A stretch of 64,000 bases of DNA from Haloferula sp. BvORR071 (GCF_000739615.1 NZ_BATP01000029.1:1-64000), one strand, 5' to 3'. Shown: positions 44,835-55,718, counted from the stretch's first letter. Numbers and translations: made by a program. Notes: generated by a model not told the origin, from the sequence alone.

Positions 44835-44999
44835 TACTGGCGGAGCGTCGATGGACAGCAATCGCCCGCCCGGTGGGCAAATTCGCCGCGTCGTTGACGA
44901 TTCCGCGTCGATCTTGCCTCATACCCTGCTTGCTCCGAGCATGATGCAATTTAAAGTCCGGCCCTAACTCCTCGGCCTCTCGGATCAGGAGCCCCAGAC

Positions 45000-47900
45000 A
45001 TGAGCACGAATGATTCTCAAACCGGTGGTACTGTCGGCTATCGCGGCTACGACTACCAGATTCTGGTGACCGTTTGGCTGGCACTCAAGCTGATGGTTCA
45101 ATCGAGAAATTGCGTTTCGATCGAAGTCGAACCCGCCTCAAGCGAAGACGTCGAAGCTCACTTAGACACCGATCCGGATGAGGCGACCTCTACAGTCGGA
45201 GCACAGCTAGGTTTGAAGCGGCTTGATGTTCAGGTCAAATGGAAGAGCGATCAATGGACCGCCAGCTCTTTCAAGGGCGTGCTGCGAATTGACTCAAATT
45301 CCACCCTGTCTAATGTGGAAAACTCCGGTAAGAGACCGAGTCCACTGGCTCGGCTCGAGGAGAATACCGAGTCTCAATTTCTCTTTGTGACGAACGCCCA
45401 AATGGGCGCCCAAGTAGCCCGATTCGACATCACTGAAATTGGCCAACTGTCAGCCGCGACCCTAGTTCCGGACGAGCCTGCGGCCTACTCTGTGAGCTTG
45501 GTTCAGAGGATCGGCGCGCTGAGCCAGATGACCCCAGAACGTCTGAAATTGGAGATCAAGGAGGTCCTAAGCCAGCATGGACACGTCCCGCCGTCGCGAC
45601 TTGAGGCTTGTCTTGAGGACCTAGGTCGCGAAGTCAGGCGGAGGCTCTTGCGACAAATAGGCGCGGCATGGACACTCGAGTCACTCAAGGCGACACTAGT
45701 TAGGTTCGGGGGATTTCCTCCGCCTATTGAAGGCTTCATTCCTCCCGAAAACTTCGATTTAATCGATGCAAAACTGGCCGCCGGCGCGGTGCTTGTCCAA
45801 GGGTCCCCAGGAACCGGCAAGACGTTTATAGGCGAGCTTCTCCAGCACCGCCACCGCACCGACTCACATCCATTCGAAATCCACAATGCGGATGATGGAT
45901 ACCATGCGATTCGAACTGCTCTAGGCGCGCCGGGTCGGCACCTGTTCGTTTTCGATGACCCTTGGGGACACTACCAATTGGAGGAAAAGGCCAAGCTTTG
46001 GGCAGGAGAGCTACCGAAGTTGCTTCACGATGCCAGCCCGGAGAAGCGCTTCCTGATTGTGTCGCGAACGACAATGCTCAACAGCGCATACACCACCAAG
46101 ATCCCCGATATCCTTACCAATATCGCTGTCGACCTTTCTGTGACCGATTATCGGGCGGAGGCTCGGAGGGAGATCCTTAAGGAATACACGCGAGCCGGCG
46201 CAAGTTGGCAGCGCGAATTGGTAGAACGTGAAGGAGATAAAATCGTCTCAGCACTGGGCGAACCGCTGGCCTTGAAAACCTTCGCCCACAGCCTTCTCCG
46301 CCTAAAGCAATCCGATACGAACGTCAGCCGCTTGATCGAACAAAGCAAGGTCGTAGCTATCGCGGAAGTCTTCGCTCAGGAGATCATCGGCCGAGAAAAA
46401 TCAGGGATTGCCAGCGGCGTTCTACTTTGGACGCTTCTCATGACTAGGGGCAGGATCACACCTGAGTTGGTCGAGCAAGCGGGCGATGAGGTGATTCTTG
46501 GAGGTTACAAGGACGAGTGCGATCCAATCGAGCTCTTCAATTGGCTCCGGAAGTCCGGCCGCCTTTCGATGGTCGACAAACAGTATTCCCTCCACCCATC
46601 TCTCCTGCAAGGCCTTGAAAGTCTGCTTGAGCACGACTCTTCCATCCCGAAAAAAATTATAACCGCTCGGCTGACGGCTTTGGCTGAAAAAGGGGAAGCG
46701 GGTGAAATCGAAGCCATCGCCAAGCTAATCAGGCTGCGCCAACTGCGACCGCCAGCAGCCGCCCAAAACATCCTGAATTCCTCTTTCCTGGAGCGTGTTC
46801 TGTCAGACCACCCCGGCTGGCGCCATGCCTTTTCCGATCTAGTCAGGTTCTCTACCGCAACCGATCCGGTAACATTGATCCTCAAGTTGCTCGCACCTGT
46901 TGCTCCCACGGACTTTCCAGGTGTCGAGGAATGGACCGCTCCTTCCGTCGACGAGGCGACGATCAGTGCGATTGCTGCGTCTCCACAAGCACGGGATTGC
47001 GCCAAGCTCTTCGTCTCCGAATACCTGACCGAGTTGAGTCACTGCTACATCAAGGCAGACGAGCTGTGTGAATTTTTTGGTCGCTTCAAATGGGACTTTT
47101 CCGACGTTTTCCAAGCCTCGTTGGTCGACAGTTTGAAATACGGTCGAGAGATTGAGTTGGATCTCTTTATTCCTGCAGCCCTGCGCGGGCCGGAGCCACA
47201 CTACGATGAACTAATCTCTGCGGCTCTCGACGGAATCCCCCGAGAATCCGAACCGAGTGAGAACGACATAGAGCTGACTCGTCAGGCAGATCAGGAGGAA
47301 ATCGACGCCGCCTGGGCGGCCCGGATCCTCGAGCCCGATGAACGGGGCTGGCACGCGTCGAACGCACTGCATCTTCTGGTATCCCGGAGACGCGAGGCTG
47401 AAGGATACCAGTGGATCGTCGAGCACCCGGCGTGCGAGAGATTGCATTGGGCTTGGCATGCGGCGATTGAACCAAGTGCCCCCCTGGATGAGATCATCGC
47501 TTTGAGGGACCTTTGCAAGAGTGCCGATCCACGTCCCTTTTGGAGAGCCCTTTCTCTTTCTCCAAATCCATCTAGGGCGGCCTTGTTGTGTGAATACTTC
47601 AAGTCCGCGCCGGTGGAGCATCTCGGGGATCTGATCTGTGCATTGGAGAAGCTGGTTTCTGAGAAAGGTGTCGCTGGGTATTTCCGAGATTCTTTGAGCG
47701 AACTCTCCCTATTCCGCAAACTGGAGATTTTGGAAGCGGTGCTCGATGAGAAGCGATGGCAGGATCCGGACACTAGCCCGGGACTTGGTCTCTTCGCAGA
47801 TGATCAGTTGCCTGGGGTCAAGTGTTGTATTCGATCGGCAAGATCCGGTAGCGAGGCTCGCCCCGAGGATTTGGCACCACTGGAGAGATCCTTCGTTGAA

Positions 47901-49127
47901 CTTGTTGCTACCACAGGCCCCGACCACCTCGCTCTCGCTGCTCTCTCGCTTCTTCAATTGGAAGAGCCCGCTGCTGCCTGCGCGCTAGCGCGTCTTCAGG
48001 GCTCCTCCAACTGGCGAATTCGAAATAATGCCGGATCGCTCATTTACCGAGCAGGGCAACCTGGTTGGCGCCACGAAATCCTGAAGCTGCTAGACGACAC
48101 GGACTACCGCTGTCGCAAGAATGCGATAAGCGCCTTAGCTAGCAAGGCATCGCCAGACGAGAAGAAGCGCATCCTGTCAAAATCTACTGACAAAAGCGGC
48201 CCAGTGCGGGAGGCCTGCGCGCAAGCAATCGGGAATCAGAAATGGGACGATGCGGCCGAGGTCCTGTTAGGATTGTGTAAGGATCCCCAGAATTACGATG
48301 ACTCAGCCCACATGTCGGCCCATTCCTCCCACTTTAAAGTAGCAAGGACGGCGGCGACTAGTTTGGGGCAACTGGGCACCCTTGATGAAAGCACCCTCGC
48401 CAAGGCATTAACGCTCGCCGCTGACCTTTGCGGAAAGCCCGCTGAGGGTGAGGAGAAGGATATAGGCGTAGCTCATGATCTACTACTTTCGCTTTCCGAA
48501 CAGTCTCCCGCAATTACCTCCTTCTACCTCGCCCAATTGAGTAATCCATGGTATGGGCATGCGTTCAGGAAGTCGGGCTTCACGATCCGAATGGCCGCCG
48601 CTTGGGGGCTCTTTGGGCAGCTTCTTAGTTTCCCGGAGCAACGGGCGGAGATTGCGCCTGAGAAGTTGAGGGAGGGGTCGATGTCCCCCGACCATCGATT
48701 AGCCGGACCTTGCCTCGCGAGCCTTTGCCTTCTCGGCTGCCTCGCTAGCGAGGCCTTGATCTTCGCCGCCCAGCAACCCGAGTTCGACGAAAACCGCGCG
48801 CTGTTAGTGAAGTGCTTCTCGGCCGAGATCTCCGAAGAGGTTGTTAAGCAAGTGAATCTCAAACTTCCGCCCGATGGGCAGGGCACCCTTTTGTTGGAAT
48901 GGCTGTTGAAAAACGATTCACCGTCGAAGAGAAGCTTCGACGAGTTCCTGTCGGCCCACGCCGATGTCGTTGCCTGGATTAGCGGCCTTGCCAAGAAAGC
49001 CGAATCAGCAGAACTGCGCTCGGTTTTAGCTTCAAGGTGGCCCGAGCTTCTGGAGGGGTGCCTCGACATCGCCGACCTCCCAACACTTCATTATCCCGAG
49101 CATATACCAACGTTGCGCCTCCGCTAA
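45000..49127 (+). CDS. Large STAND-like ATPase with nuclease-like head and helical repeats
   Basis: A 1375-residue protein. The start is supported by AGGAG 8 bases before the ATG. The N-terminus (GGTVGYRGYDYQILVTVWLAL ... LDVQVKWKSDQW, QVK at 78-80) resembles Cap4/DUF4297-type PD-(D/E)XK nuclease heads. A P-loop NTPase follows: Walker A QGSPGTGKTF (268-275), Walker B HLFVFDDPWG (319-320) and FLIVSRTTML, then a winged-helix-like region. The last 700 residues are helical repeats with HEAT-like parts (NWRIRNNAGSLIYRAG, YRCRKNAISALASKA, PVREACAQAIGN). Such nuclease-NTPase-repeat proteins act in anti-phage defence, where the repeat tail senses the invader; this is inference. It lies convergent with the Druantia genes. 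The family is not recognised precisely. Confidence 0.75.
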   Translation: MSTNDSQTGGTVGYRGYDYQILVTVWLALKLMVQSRNCVSIEVEPASSEDVEAHLDTDPDEATSTVGAQLGLKRLDVQVKWKSDQWTASSFKGVLRIDSNSTLSNVENSGKRPSPLARLEENTESQFLFVTNAQMGAQVARFDITEIGQLSAATLVPDEPAAYSVSLVQRIGALSQMTPERLKLEIKEVLSQHGHVPPSRLEACLEDLGREVRRRLLRQIGAAWTLESLKATLVRFGGFPPPIEGFIPPENFDLIDAKLAAGAVLVQGSPGTGKTFIGELLQHRHRTDSHPFEIHNADDGYHAIRTALGAPGRHLFVFDDPWGHYQLEEKAKLWAGELPKLLHDASPEKRFLIVSRTTMLNSAYTTKIPDILTNIAVDLSVTDYRAEARREILKEYTRAGASWQRELVEREGDKIVSALGEPLALKTFAHSLLRLKQSDTNVSRLIEQSKVVAIAEVFAQEIIGREKSGIASGVLLWTLLMTRGRITPELVEQAGDEVILGGYKDECDPIELFNWLRKSGRLSMVDKQYSLHPSLLQGLESLLEHDSSIPKKIITARLTALAEKGEAGEIEAIAKLIRLRQLRPPAAAQNILNSSFLERVLSDHPGWRHAFSDLVRFSTATDPVTLILKLLAPVAPTDFPGVEEWTAPSVDEATISAIAASPQARDCAKLFVSEYLTELSHCYIKADELCEFFGRFKWDFSDVFQASLVDSLKYGREIELDLFIPAALRGPEPHYDELISAALDGIPRESEPSENDIELTRQADQEEIDAAWAARILEPDERGWHASNALHLLVSRRREAEGYQWIVEHPACERLHWAWHAAIEPSAPLDEIIALRDLCKSADPRPFWRALSLSPNPSRAALLCEYFKSAPVEHLGDLICALEKLVSEKGVAGYFRDSLSELSLFRKLEILEAVLDEKRWQDPDTSPGLGLFADDQLPGVKCCIRSARSGSEARPEDLAPLERSFVELVATTGPDHLALAALSLLQLEEPAAACALARLQGSSNWRIRNNAGSLIYRAGQPGWRHEILKLLDDTDYRCRKNAISALASKASPDEKKRILSKSTDKSGPVREACAQAIGNQKWDDAAEVLLGLCKDPQNYDDSAHMSAHSSHFKVARTAATSLGQLGTLDESTLAKALTLAADLCGKPAEGEEKDIGVAHDLLLSLSEQSPAITSFYLAQLSNPWYGHAFRKSGFTIRMAAAWGLFGQLLSFPEQRAEIAPEKLREGSMSPDHRLAGPCLASLCLLGCLASEALIFAAQQPEFDENRALLVKCFSAEISEEVVKQVNLKLPPDGQGTLLLEWLLKNDSPSKRSFDEFLSAHADVVAWISGLAKKAESAELRSVLASRWPELLEGCLDIADLPTLHYPEHIPTLRLR

Positions 49128-49324
49128 TCGGCAGAGCTGGGTGCAAGCTTTGAAGACGACGTGGTCCCCCAGCAATTGATGATTTACTTGCAGTGCCCGA
49201 CAGTGACTGCTTTCTCAACAATACCGACAAGGCCTTTCCACTTCCAGACAGGACGCTTTCTCATTCACGGGTCCACGTAAGGAAGCGCGTTGCGCCTTTG
49301 ATGATCAAAGCAACCTTCCGAGTG

Positions 49325-52300
49325 TCAGTTAATTTTCCGATTCAATTGCTGTTTAACCTCTAGGAAACACGCAGGGAGATTCCGCGAGAGAAAGAATTCG
49401 TTTAGTGGCAGCATCGGGATCGTCGATTCAAAAGCGGGCGTGGAATAGGAAACGTGGTTCTTTGAAATCAAACCGTGGTAGGCATAGATGCCCAGCTCGT
49501 TTGCCCCCTCACTTACGACAAGCGGGATTGTCGAACCGCCCACTTTCTTACCCAAACACACTTCGAAGCCGTCAAAATCCAGCATTTGTGCAAGGCCTTC
49601 AAGAATGACAAGTTGGCTCTCAGGGTTCGGATTTTGAATTGGCGTTCCATCCAAAAGAAACCTGAGGAGATCGTTTGCCAAATGTCGGTCGATCAGTGAG
49701 TGCACAAATTGATTGTGGTAGTGGCGAAGGCACCGGTAGCACGATCGATCACATCCTCTCCCCCTTTGATCATCGCATGATAGAATCTGAAACACCCAAT
49801 CACCGATCACCGATTTGATGTTGTCGCCCAATTGTTGGGAGTATCCAGCGCCTCCAGCTAGTGTGTCGAAAATATAAAGCTCTGCTGCCAGTGGGGTCAG
49901 GGTGGCAGTTCCTTGGCTAATCAGTCTGTAGCCTGAACTAAATTCAGTGTGGTCCACATCGAAGAATTTCGCTGCCGCCAATGGAAGAACCTCGGCAATC
50001 GTTTGAAGAGCGCTCTGGAGAGCAAGGAAGTCAGCGCTCCGGCCGTGAGGGCTTTGGCAGAGCGGAGCGGAAATCTCTGTGCGCAGAATGGCCAAATCGG
50101 TGCTGAACCTGTGACCGAGAAACACCTCTTCTCTATGACCGCGGCAGACTCTCCGTTGAGCAGTCCTCCGCTGCTTGTCTAGCACGAGGTAAGGCGTCCT
50201 GTGTGAACCAGAGGGGCTCCGTCCTACAACCGACGAAAGACCGCAATCCGTGCAAACGGAGAATCCGCGCTGTTCTTCCGGATCTCCTTTATTGACCACG
50301 ACAAGCTCGGCCTGCTCTTTCCAAAAGACCCGGATCCTCTCCGAGAGTTGCGCGACTGAATCACGCTTGTCGTCAACCTGATGAATAGGGACGGGAAACT
50401 GCGCGGGTGTTGCTCTAGTAATGTCTGGATCGTCATCAAGCTTCGACATGGGTGAGGCGCCCTCGGGCAAATATACCTCGGGGCTTATCATCTGCATCAC
50501 CCTAAGGTTCCCGACGTGGCACAGGGGACATGGGACACCGATCCGAGAGGTGGCGTCGCTCGTTCCCGCGTCCTCTACATAGCAGCAGCTTCCGTGACTA
50601 CAAAACACATAGGGACGACGATGAGGATTGTCGAAGAGCGCTCTAGCCCTTGTTGGATTCTCTGGTGTCGCATTTGCGACAACAGCAGCAGAGAGAAAGT
50701 CTCGCTTGTCGATCGTGATGATGCGACCTGGTGCGTATTCTGTCAGAGCGCGTGTGGCGCTCTGTGTTGGCCGATAGGTGATCGCCACTCCCCGATTGTC
50801 GCCGCCGAGGTCTTCGACCTGAAAGGCAGAGAGATAAGTAGGGAACGCGTAAGTCGGCAGAATCGATTCATCCATGAGGAACTTCAGGAGGTCAGTTTTC
50901 TTGTCCTCTGGAAGGCCCTGTTCCCGCTCGATTACCGACTCTGCCCTTTTGGAAAGACTACGAAGTGCATGGACGAAGTTCCCACATGTGGCTAAAGACC
51001 ATTCAGGAATGTCGTCAATACCGTGCAAGGAGGTGATCCATTGAGGGACGGACGAAGAGACTTCTGGATGGGAAGAGAGCCAACCCGTGAATGCGTCGAA
51101 TCCGTGTTCACTTCCTTCCGCGTAGAATTCTTCGAGGCCTCCAAGACTGCTGAGGATACTAGGGTTTGCCGACTGCTGTGATCGTCCCCCGAAGAACTCC
51201 TGAAGGAGGAAGGCGTGGACATGGCGCCGCGCAATTTTGGGATTCTCCGCTTTCACAATCAATTGTCGGGGACTGCCGGACGCAATTAGGGCAACATTGG
51301 AGAAATAGTAGTTGTCGTGTGGACTGCCCTGGCAGTAAGCGACCACCGTCGAAATTGCAGAGCCCCTCCGCCCTGCGCGGCCCGCCCGCTGTTGATAGTT
51401 CTCTCTTTGTGGTGGGACATTCCTTAAGCCCACGGCCTCAAGCGAACCGATGTCGACCCCCGCCTCCATGGTTGTCGTGCAGGAGAGCACATCAATCGGC
51501 GTCTCAGTCTGACAAAGGATGTCTTGGAAGCGCATTTCGTAGTTTTCCACGATCGTTTTCCCGCTTCCCGAGTCGGAGTGATTCAATTGCGCCGTATGTT
51601 CTTCAGCGCTCAGCAAGCGGGGTCTTCTTTTGCCCTTCAGAACTGAATCAATGGGATTGCGCCAGAATCCCTTCCTCGTCTGCACGTAAGGATCAGTGGC
51701 TGGATCAACTTCGTCCAAGTTCGGTGAGCCGCATGATACGCAGCGGTTTTGCAGACTGAGTAGCGATTCTGCCTTGCACTTCCTGCAGCGATACCAATTG
51801 CGCGCTAAATCGAGAACCAGTGAAAGCGTGGCTGGCTGGAGGAAGTGACGCCCGCTATCGACCTCAGGAACGGTGTAGACATCGATAAAGGCCTTTCCCA
51901 AAGCGTCTAAATCGAAGCCTAGTTCTGCAATAGTCCCGCGAATCTCTGATGCGAAGCTCCCATCATGGCCCCAAGAATGCGCACCTGAGCGGAACCCCTG
52001 AATAGTCTCTCGGTCGGGACGGCTGAGTTGGTCGCGGTCGATGGCGACTTCCTTGGCTAGCTCTTGTATCCAAATTTGGGCAAGGGCTACCAAGTCTGTT
52101 TCGGCTATGCTTGGAAAGGCCTGGGTAAGGCGTCGAATGGTCCGCTTTAACGGCCAAATGCTCCCCGCACAAATAAATCTCAATGAGTATAGTCCACCCG
52201 CTGTTTGGCGATAGAGGTTCTGCAGGAATGCTCCGGGGCATGCTGTTGGGCCGTCCGCATACCAACCATCAAGGTCGCCGGCGTAAGTATTGCGGAAAAG

Positions 52301-54748
52301 ATCGATGTCTTTGACCAACTGCGCGTGGTCATCTCCGGAGAATGGAGCGACATGCGATTGGGCGCATGCAGCGACGAACAGGGGGTAGGCCTTCGTCAGT
52401 GGTACGCTGTCATGCGCCGTTGGGAAGAGAGTGTATGCGTAGGCAAGCAGTTCCCTGAATGCGTCCGCTTCGACTTCCTCCGGAAGGGATTTTGCCAGTC
52501 GGGCTGCCTTCTGCCTCCCGTCTGAGAAGATCAAACACTTTCTGCCCTGATTGGGAAAAGTTTTAACGGCCTTAGACCTGTCGGGCGATTGCGAAAATAG
52601 CTGCCGCTTGACCAGTTGGCCGAACGGTTGCTCCCCCTTCGTCGTAAGATCCATGATCTTGCTTGGTTCATTAAGCGATCGTTGGGTCGTCTTCGTGCAG
52701 GCAGGGCAGATCCCGAATATTTTTCCTCCAAGCTGTGAGTTTCTTCGATGCGAGTCATCGGGTGCATAGACTTTCATCCAGCCCTGCTTTCCGGGGTCTC
52801 TCCATACTAGCTTTCCAGAGCAAGTTTGTAGCCAGCAAACCTGCCATCCCGCAAATTCCGGTTCGCCGGGAAGCACCGCAAGATGCATTGGAACGAGGCG
52901 GAGCGCGCCGCCCGATGCGTCGTGTAGAACGTGAGAGGTTGGTTCGTGCCAGGCAAAATCCGGGCGAGGATTGTCTTCGTCCACGTAGCAACGAATGAAG
53001 GCTGCGCCGCAGTCGCGATGAGTTAGGATTTCAAAAACCCGGCCTCCGCATGCACAAACCACTTTTGGTTCAGAGTACATTCTCCCGAGAAGGGAAGCCT
53101 CTGAGGTGGCTCTTCGGCAGCTACAGTCGGGATTGCAGCAAGAGTAGATGCCACTCAGCCCTCGAAAGAACAGATGGACTCTCGCGGGTAGGAAGACTTT
53201 CTTCGTTTTCGCCTCTCTAGCAAAATTGCAAAGCCTTAGAAGGGAATCAAATGCGCTTTCCCTCCGATCAGGCGAGGTATCGGGAAATACGCGTTTGGCA
53301 GCTTCAGCCAGAGGCAGGGCATTGCGTGTAGCCACCTCCAAAAGCAGCGCTGCGGGGCCAAACTTTGAAAGAGACCGGAAAAGTCCATCCGCGACGTCTT
53401 CGAAGTTCTCCACACCGCAACCTAGCTCTCTCATCAAATCAGACAGTTGGGCTCGATATTGACCCTCGTGAGCTTCAATCTCGCGCGGGTCGAAGCCATG
53501 AAATGGGCTAAGCGCGTCTGCTTCGACATCCGTAGCTGGCCTTGGATTGAGAACCTCTTCGCGGGTGCCCTTGATGTAGCTGAACACGTCCTGCTGAACC
53601 CGCGGAAGCGACGTTAGGTCGCAGGCAAAATTCCGCGCTGCGCTCTCGTCTTGCAGTTCTCCTCCCACGCTCGCAGTTGTAAGGATGAATCGGACCCGTT
53701 CGCGCGAGATCCCGAGGCGCTGGATCAGGCGTCTCAACAGGAACGAAACTTCCGCTCCGGTTGCACCTCGATACATGTGTGCCTCATCCAGAACAATGGT
53801 GAAGAAATTGCGAGGATCCGAAGCTAGCCACTGTTTGGTCTGCTCGAAAATCGGCCGTTCAATTGGTCGGACGAGCATGTATTCCAGCATCGAGTAGTTC
53901 GTGATCAAAATGTCAGGACAAGCATCATGGATTTCATGGCGCATCAGCAACTCCACGTCCTCAGTGGAAGTATTGAGCCTTCTTCCCCATTCCTCTCCTT
54001 TTTTACCGAAGAATCTCTCGATATCCTTGGAGGGCCACTTACCTCTCGCCTTCAATTGCTGGAGGTAATCGGGCTCGTTGAGGATTGGCTTGAACCTCTC
54101 GTCAAACAATCTCTTCGCGCGATCGTAGTTCCTTTCGGTTCGCATGACCCCGGGAAACGGGGTCCTGCTTGTATACATGGCAAATCTAACGGATCGGCTC
54201 CGCAACTTGCGCAGCTCGTCTGCTACTTCGGGATTTCCCAGAAGCAGACGAAGCCGAGCGAGTTGGTCTGAGACCAACGCGTTCATTGGATACAAGATTA
54301 GGGCCCTGCACCCAAATCGGGATGTGATCGCCGGACCAAGATTGGATTCCTCCGCCAAGGCAGCTAGGATCGAAAGCAGGAAAATTTCGGTCTTGCCCGA
54401 GCCGGTGCCAGTCGCTGCCAGAATGTTCTTACCCGAAAGTATGAATTCCTGAAGAGCCTGCGCTTGATGGAGGTAAGGACGGGGAAAGATCGCCCCCATT
54501 TCGGCTATTCCGGTGAGAAGCTTTGTTGTCGCAGTCGGAAGCCCCAAGAGAGAATATGGGTCAGCTAATCGATATGACGGCGTCGCTTCAAGGAAGGGAG
54601 TTTGTGCGATTGTATCCCCGTCGTCCAAGAGAGCTCGCCGCTCCCTAAGCATCGTTTCGTCCCTGATATGATACTGGGCCTCCAAATACGACTTAAGATC
54701 TTCCGCCAAAGCGCGGGTCACCGATTGAATCGTCGATTGCTCGTTCAT
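49325..54748 (-). CDS. druE: Druantia DruE: large DEAH helicase with DUF1998
   Basis: A 1807-residue superfamily 2 helicase. Motif I is AATGTGSGKTEIFLL (111-120), motif II VLDEAHMYRGATGAEV (DEAH 321-324), motif III TTASVGG, and the C-terminal motifs are TTTMEAGVDIGS and QQRAGRAGRRG. Several zinc ribbons occur (CNPDCSCRR, CRKCKAES, CVSCGSPN, CPLCHVGN). The C-terminal DUF1998 region ends with a Cys cluster in GCDRSCYRCLRHYHNQF. This architecture and size are those of DruE, the shared helicase of Druantia systems; DISARM DrmA/DrmB split the two parts. The ATG lies inside the end of druD (56-base overlap). Its target within phage DNA is not known. Confidence 0.88.
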   Translation of the reverse strand: MNEQSTIQSVTRALAEDLKSYLEAQYHIRDETMLRERRALLDDGDTIAQTPFLEATPSYRLADPYSLLGLPTATTKLLTGIAEMGAIFPRPYLHQAQALQEFILSGKNILAATGTGSGKTEIFLLSILAALAEESNLGPAITSRFGCRALILYPMNALVSDQLARLRLLLGNPEVADELRKLRSRSVRFAMYTSRTPFPGVMRTERNYDRAKRLFDERFKPILNEPDYLQQLKARGKWPSKDIERFFGKKGEEWGRRLNTSTEDVELLMRHEIHDACPDILITNYSMLEYMLVRPIERPIFEQTKQWLASDPRNFFTIVLDEAHMYRGATGAEVSFLLRRLIQRLGISRERVRFILTTASVGGELQDESAARNFACDLTSLPRVQQDVFSYIKGTREEVLNPRPATDVEADALSPFHGFDPREIEAHEGQYRAQLSDLMRELGCGVENFEDVADGLFRSLSKFGPAALLLEVATRNALPLAEAAKRVFPDTSPDRRESAFDSLLRLCNFAREAKTKKVFLPARVHLFFRGLSGIYSCCNPDCSCRRATSEASLLGRMYSEPKVVCACGGRVFEILTHRDCGAAFIRCYVDEDNPRPDFAWHEPTSHVLHDASGGALRLVPMHLAVLPGEPEFAGWQVCWLQTCSGKLVWRDPGKQGWMKVYAPDDSHRRNSQLGGKIFGICPACTKTTQRSLNEPSKIMDLTTKGEQPFGQLVKRQLFSQSPDRSKAVKTFPNQGRKCLIFSDGRQKAARLAKSLPEEVEADAFRELLAYAYTLFPTAHDSVPLTKAYPLFVAACAQSHVAPFSGDDHAQLVKDIDLFRNTYAGDLDGWYADGPTACPGAFLQNLYRQTAGGLYSLRFICAGSIWPLKRTIRRLTQAFPSIAETDLVALAQIWIQELAKEVAIDRDQLSRPDRETIQGFRSGAHSWGHDGSFASEIRGTIAELGFDLDALGKAFIDVYTVPEVDSGRHFLQPATLSLVLDLARNWYRCRKCKAESLLSLQNRCVSCGSPNLDEVDPATDPYVQTRKGFWRNPIDSVLKGKRRPRLLSAEEHTAQLNHSDSGSGKTIVENYEMRFQDILCQTETPIDVLSCTTTMEAGVDIGSLEAVGLRNVPPQRENYQQRAGRAGRRGSAISTVVAYCQGSPHDNYYFSNVALIASGSPRQLIVKAENPKIARRHVHAFLLQEFFGGRSQQSANPSILSSLGGLEEFYAEGSEHGFDAFTGWLSSHPEVSSSVPQWITSLHGIDDIPEWSLATCGNFVHALRSLSKRAESVIEREQGLPEDKKTDLLKFLMDESILPTYAFPTYLSAFQVEDLGGDNRGVAITYRPTQSATRALTEYAPGRIITIDKRDFLSAAVVANATPENPTRARALFDNPHRRPYVFCSHGSCCYVEDAGTSDATSRIGVPCPLCHVGNLRVMQMISPEVYLPEGASPMSKLDDDPDITRATPAQFPVPIHQVDDKRDSVAQLSERIRVFWKEQAELVVVNKGDPEEQRGFSVCTDCGLSSVVGRSPSGSHRTPYLVLDKQRRTAQRRVCRGHREEVFLGHRFSTDLAILRTEISAPLCQSPHGRSADFLALQSALQTIAEVLPLAAAKFFDVDHTEFSSGYRLISQGTATLTPLAAELYIFDTLAGGAGYSQQLGDNIKSVIGDWVFQILSCDDQRGRGCDRSCYRCLRHYHNQFVHSLIDRHLANDLLRFLLDGTPIQNPNPESQLVILEGLAQMLDFDGFEVCLGKKVGGSTIPLVVSEGANELGIYAYHGLISKNHVSYSTPAFESTIPMLPLNEFFLSRNLPACFLEVKQQLNRKIN

Positions 54749-55715
54749 AAGGTCGGATGCTTGCGTTGTCCCACACCATCCTCACTAGAGGAATGAACGT
54801 GATGGGAATATGAAGAATGCGCCTTGCTCCATGATGCACGATCTTGGAGGAGGCCGAGAGTATTACCTCTGCGAGAAAGCTAGGGAGAGAAGGCATCTCA
54901 AGGACCAACCTGTCGATTGACCGATCTTCCGGAACGGCGTGAAGAACTCCTGCGGCCAGATCCATCACGATGATCCAGCACTTCGCGTCCTCAGGCGAGA
55001 GGTCATGCCACATTTCGTCTGGGAAGCCAATGTTGCGGACAAGGAAGTAAGAGATCGAAGATCCACAATTACGGACGACGGAAAACTCGCCCTTCTGCCA
55101 CCGGGACTCCCACCTCTGGTGCCTAAAGGGACACCGCCGCCGATTCGGATTGTAATGGAGCATGTCGCCGGGCGGCCTCCTGAACGGTGGACGTAATTGC
55201 GAGAGAAGGTCTCGGATTTTCTCATCCAACGTCATCTCGAACCATCTGTGGGACATCGACACTTCCCGTTGGGCGGGACACTCTACGATTGCTGAATTCA
55301 AGAGCGCGACACGTCCGATTGTTCCTGTTTCGCAGAGGCTAATACTCTCGTCCGCCAATTCAGAAAACTGCATGGGGAGTCCGCCCGCAATTCGACAGAA
55401 CCCTCGAGAAAATTGGACAACCCTAGTTTCGCGCGGCACGTAAGAGGAACGACGAACGTGGGCAAAGTCACGAAACTTGATGAGGAACCGTAAAATGTCC
55501 CTCAGCCCCTCTTTGCCGGGGGATATACCTGGAAAAGTTCCCAACCGATGGTGCGATTCGGAGACGATTTGATTCGAGTGCACAGGCCGACGGGTCTTGT
55601 CGGTCGTCCCACTCAAGGCATACAGTTGACTACACGTCGCTCTGAGAGTCTCCGCAACCCAGGGCCAAGGAGTTCCCTCCGCAGGATCCAAGCTCTCGAT
55701 GAAGTTGCTATGCAC
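54693..55715 (-). CDS. druD: Druantia protein DruD
   Basis: A 340-residue protein with no clear catalytic motif. It is rich in Arg and aromatic residues (MSHRWFEMTLDEKIRDLLSQ, RRRCPFRHQRWESRW), with a C-terminal part PITFIPLVRMVWDN. Assignment rests on position and length: it lies three bases after druC and overlaps druE by 56 bases, and type I Druantia has a protein of about this size there. Its molecular role is unknown. Confidence 0.7.
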   Translation of the reverse strand: MHSNFIESLDPAEGTPWPWVAETLRATCSQLYALSGTTDKTRRPVHSNQIVSESHHRLGTFPGISPGKEGLRDILRFLIKFRDFAHVRRSSYVPRETRVVQFSRGFCRIAGGLPMQFSELADESISLCETGTIGRVALLNSAIVECPAQREVSMSHRWFEMTLDEKIRDLLSQLRPPFRRPPGDMLHYNPNRRRCPFRHQRWESRWQKGEFSVVRNCGSSISYFLVRNIGFPDEMWHDLSPEDAKCWIIVMDLAAGVLHAVPEDRSIDRLVLEMPSLPSFLAEVILSASSKIVHHGARRILHIPITFIPLVRMVWDNASIRPYERAIDDSIGDPRFGGRS

Positions 55716-55718
55716 GGC

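Noticed and set aside
44874-44889. TGGGCAAATTCGCCGC as a fifth operator before the STAND gene
   Set aside because: It differs from the four-copy consensus at four positions including both central and right-arm bases, so chance similarity is more likely.
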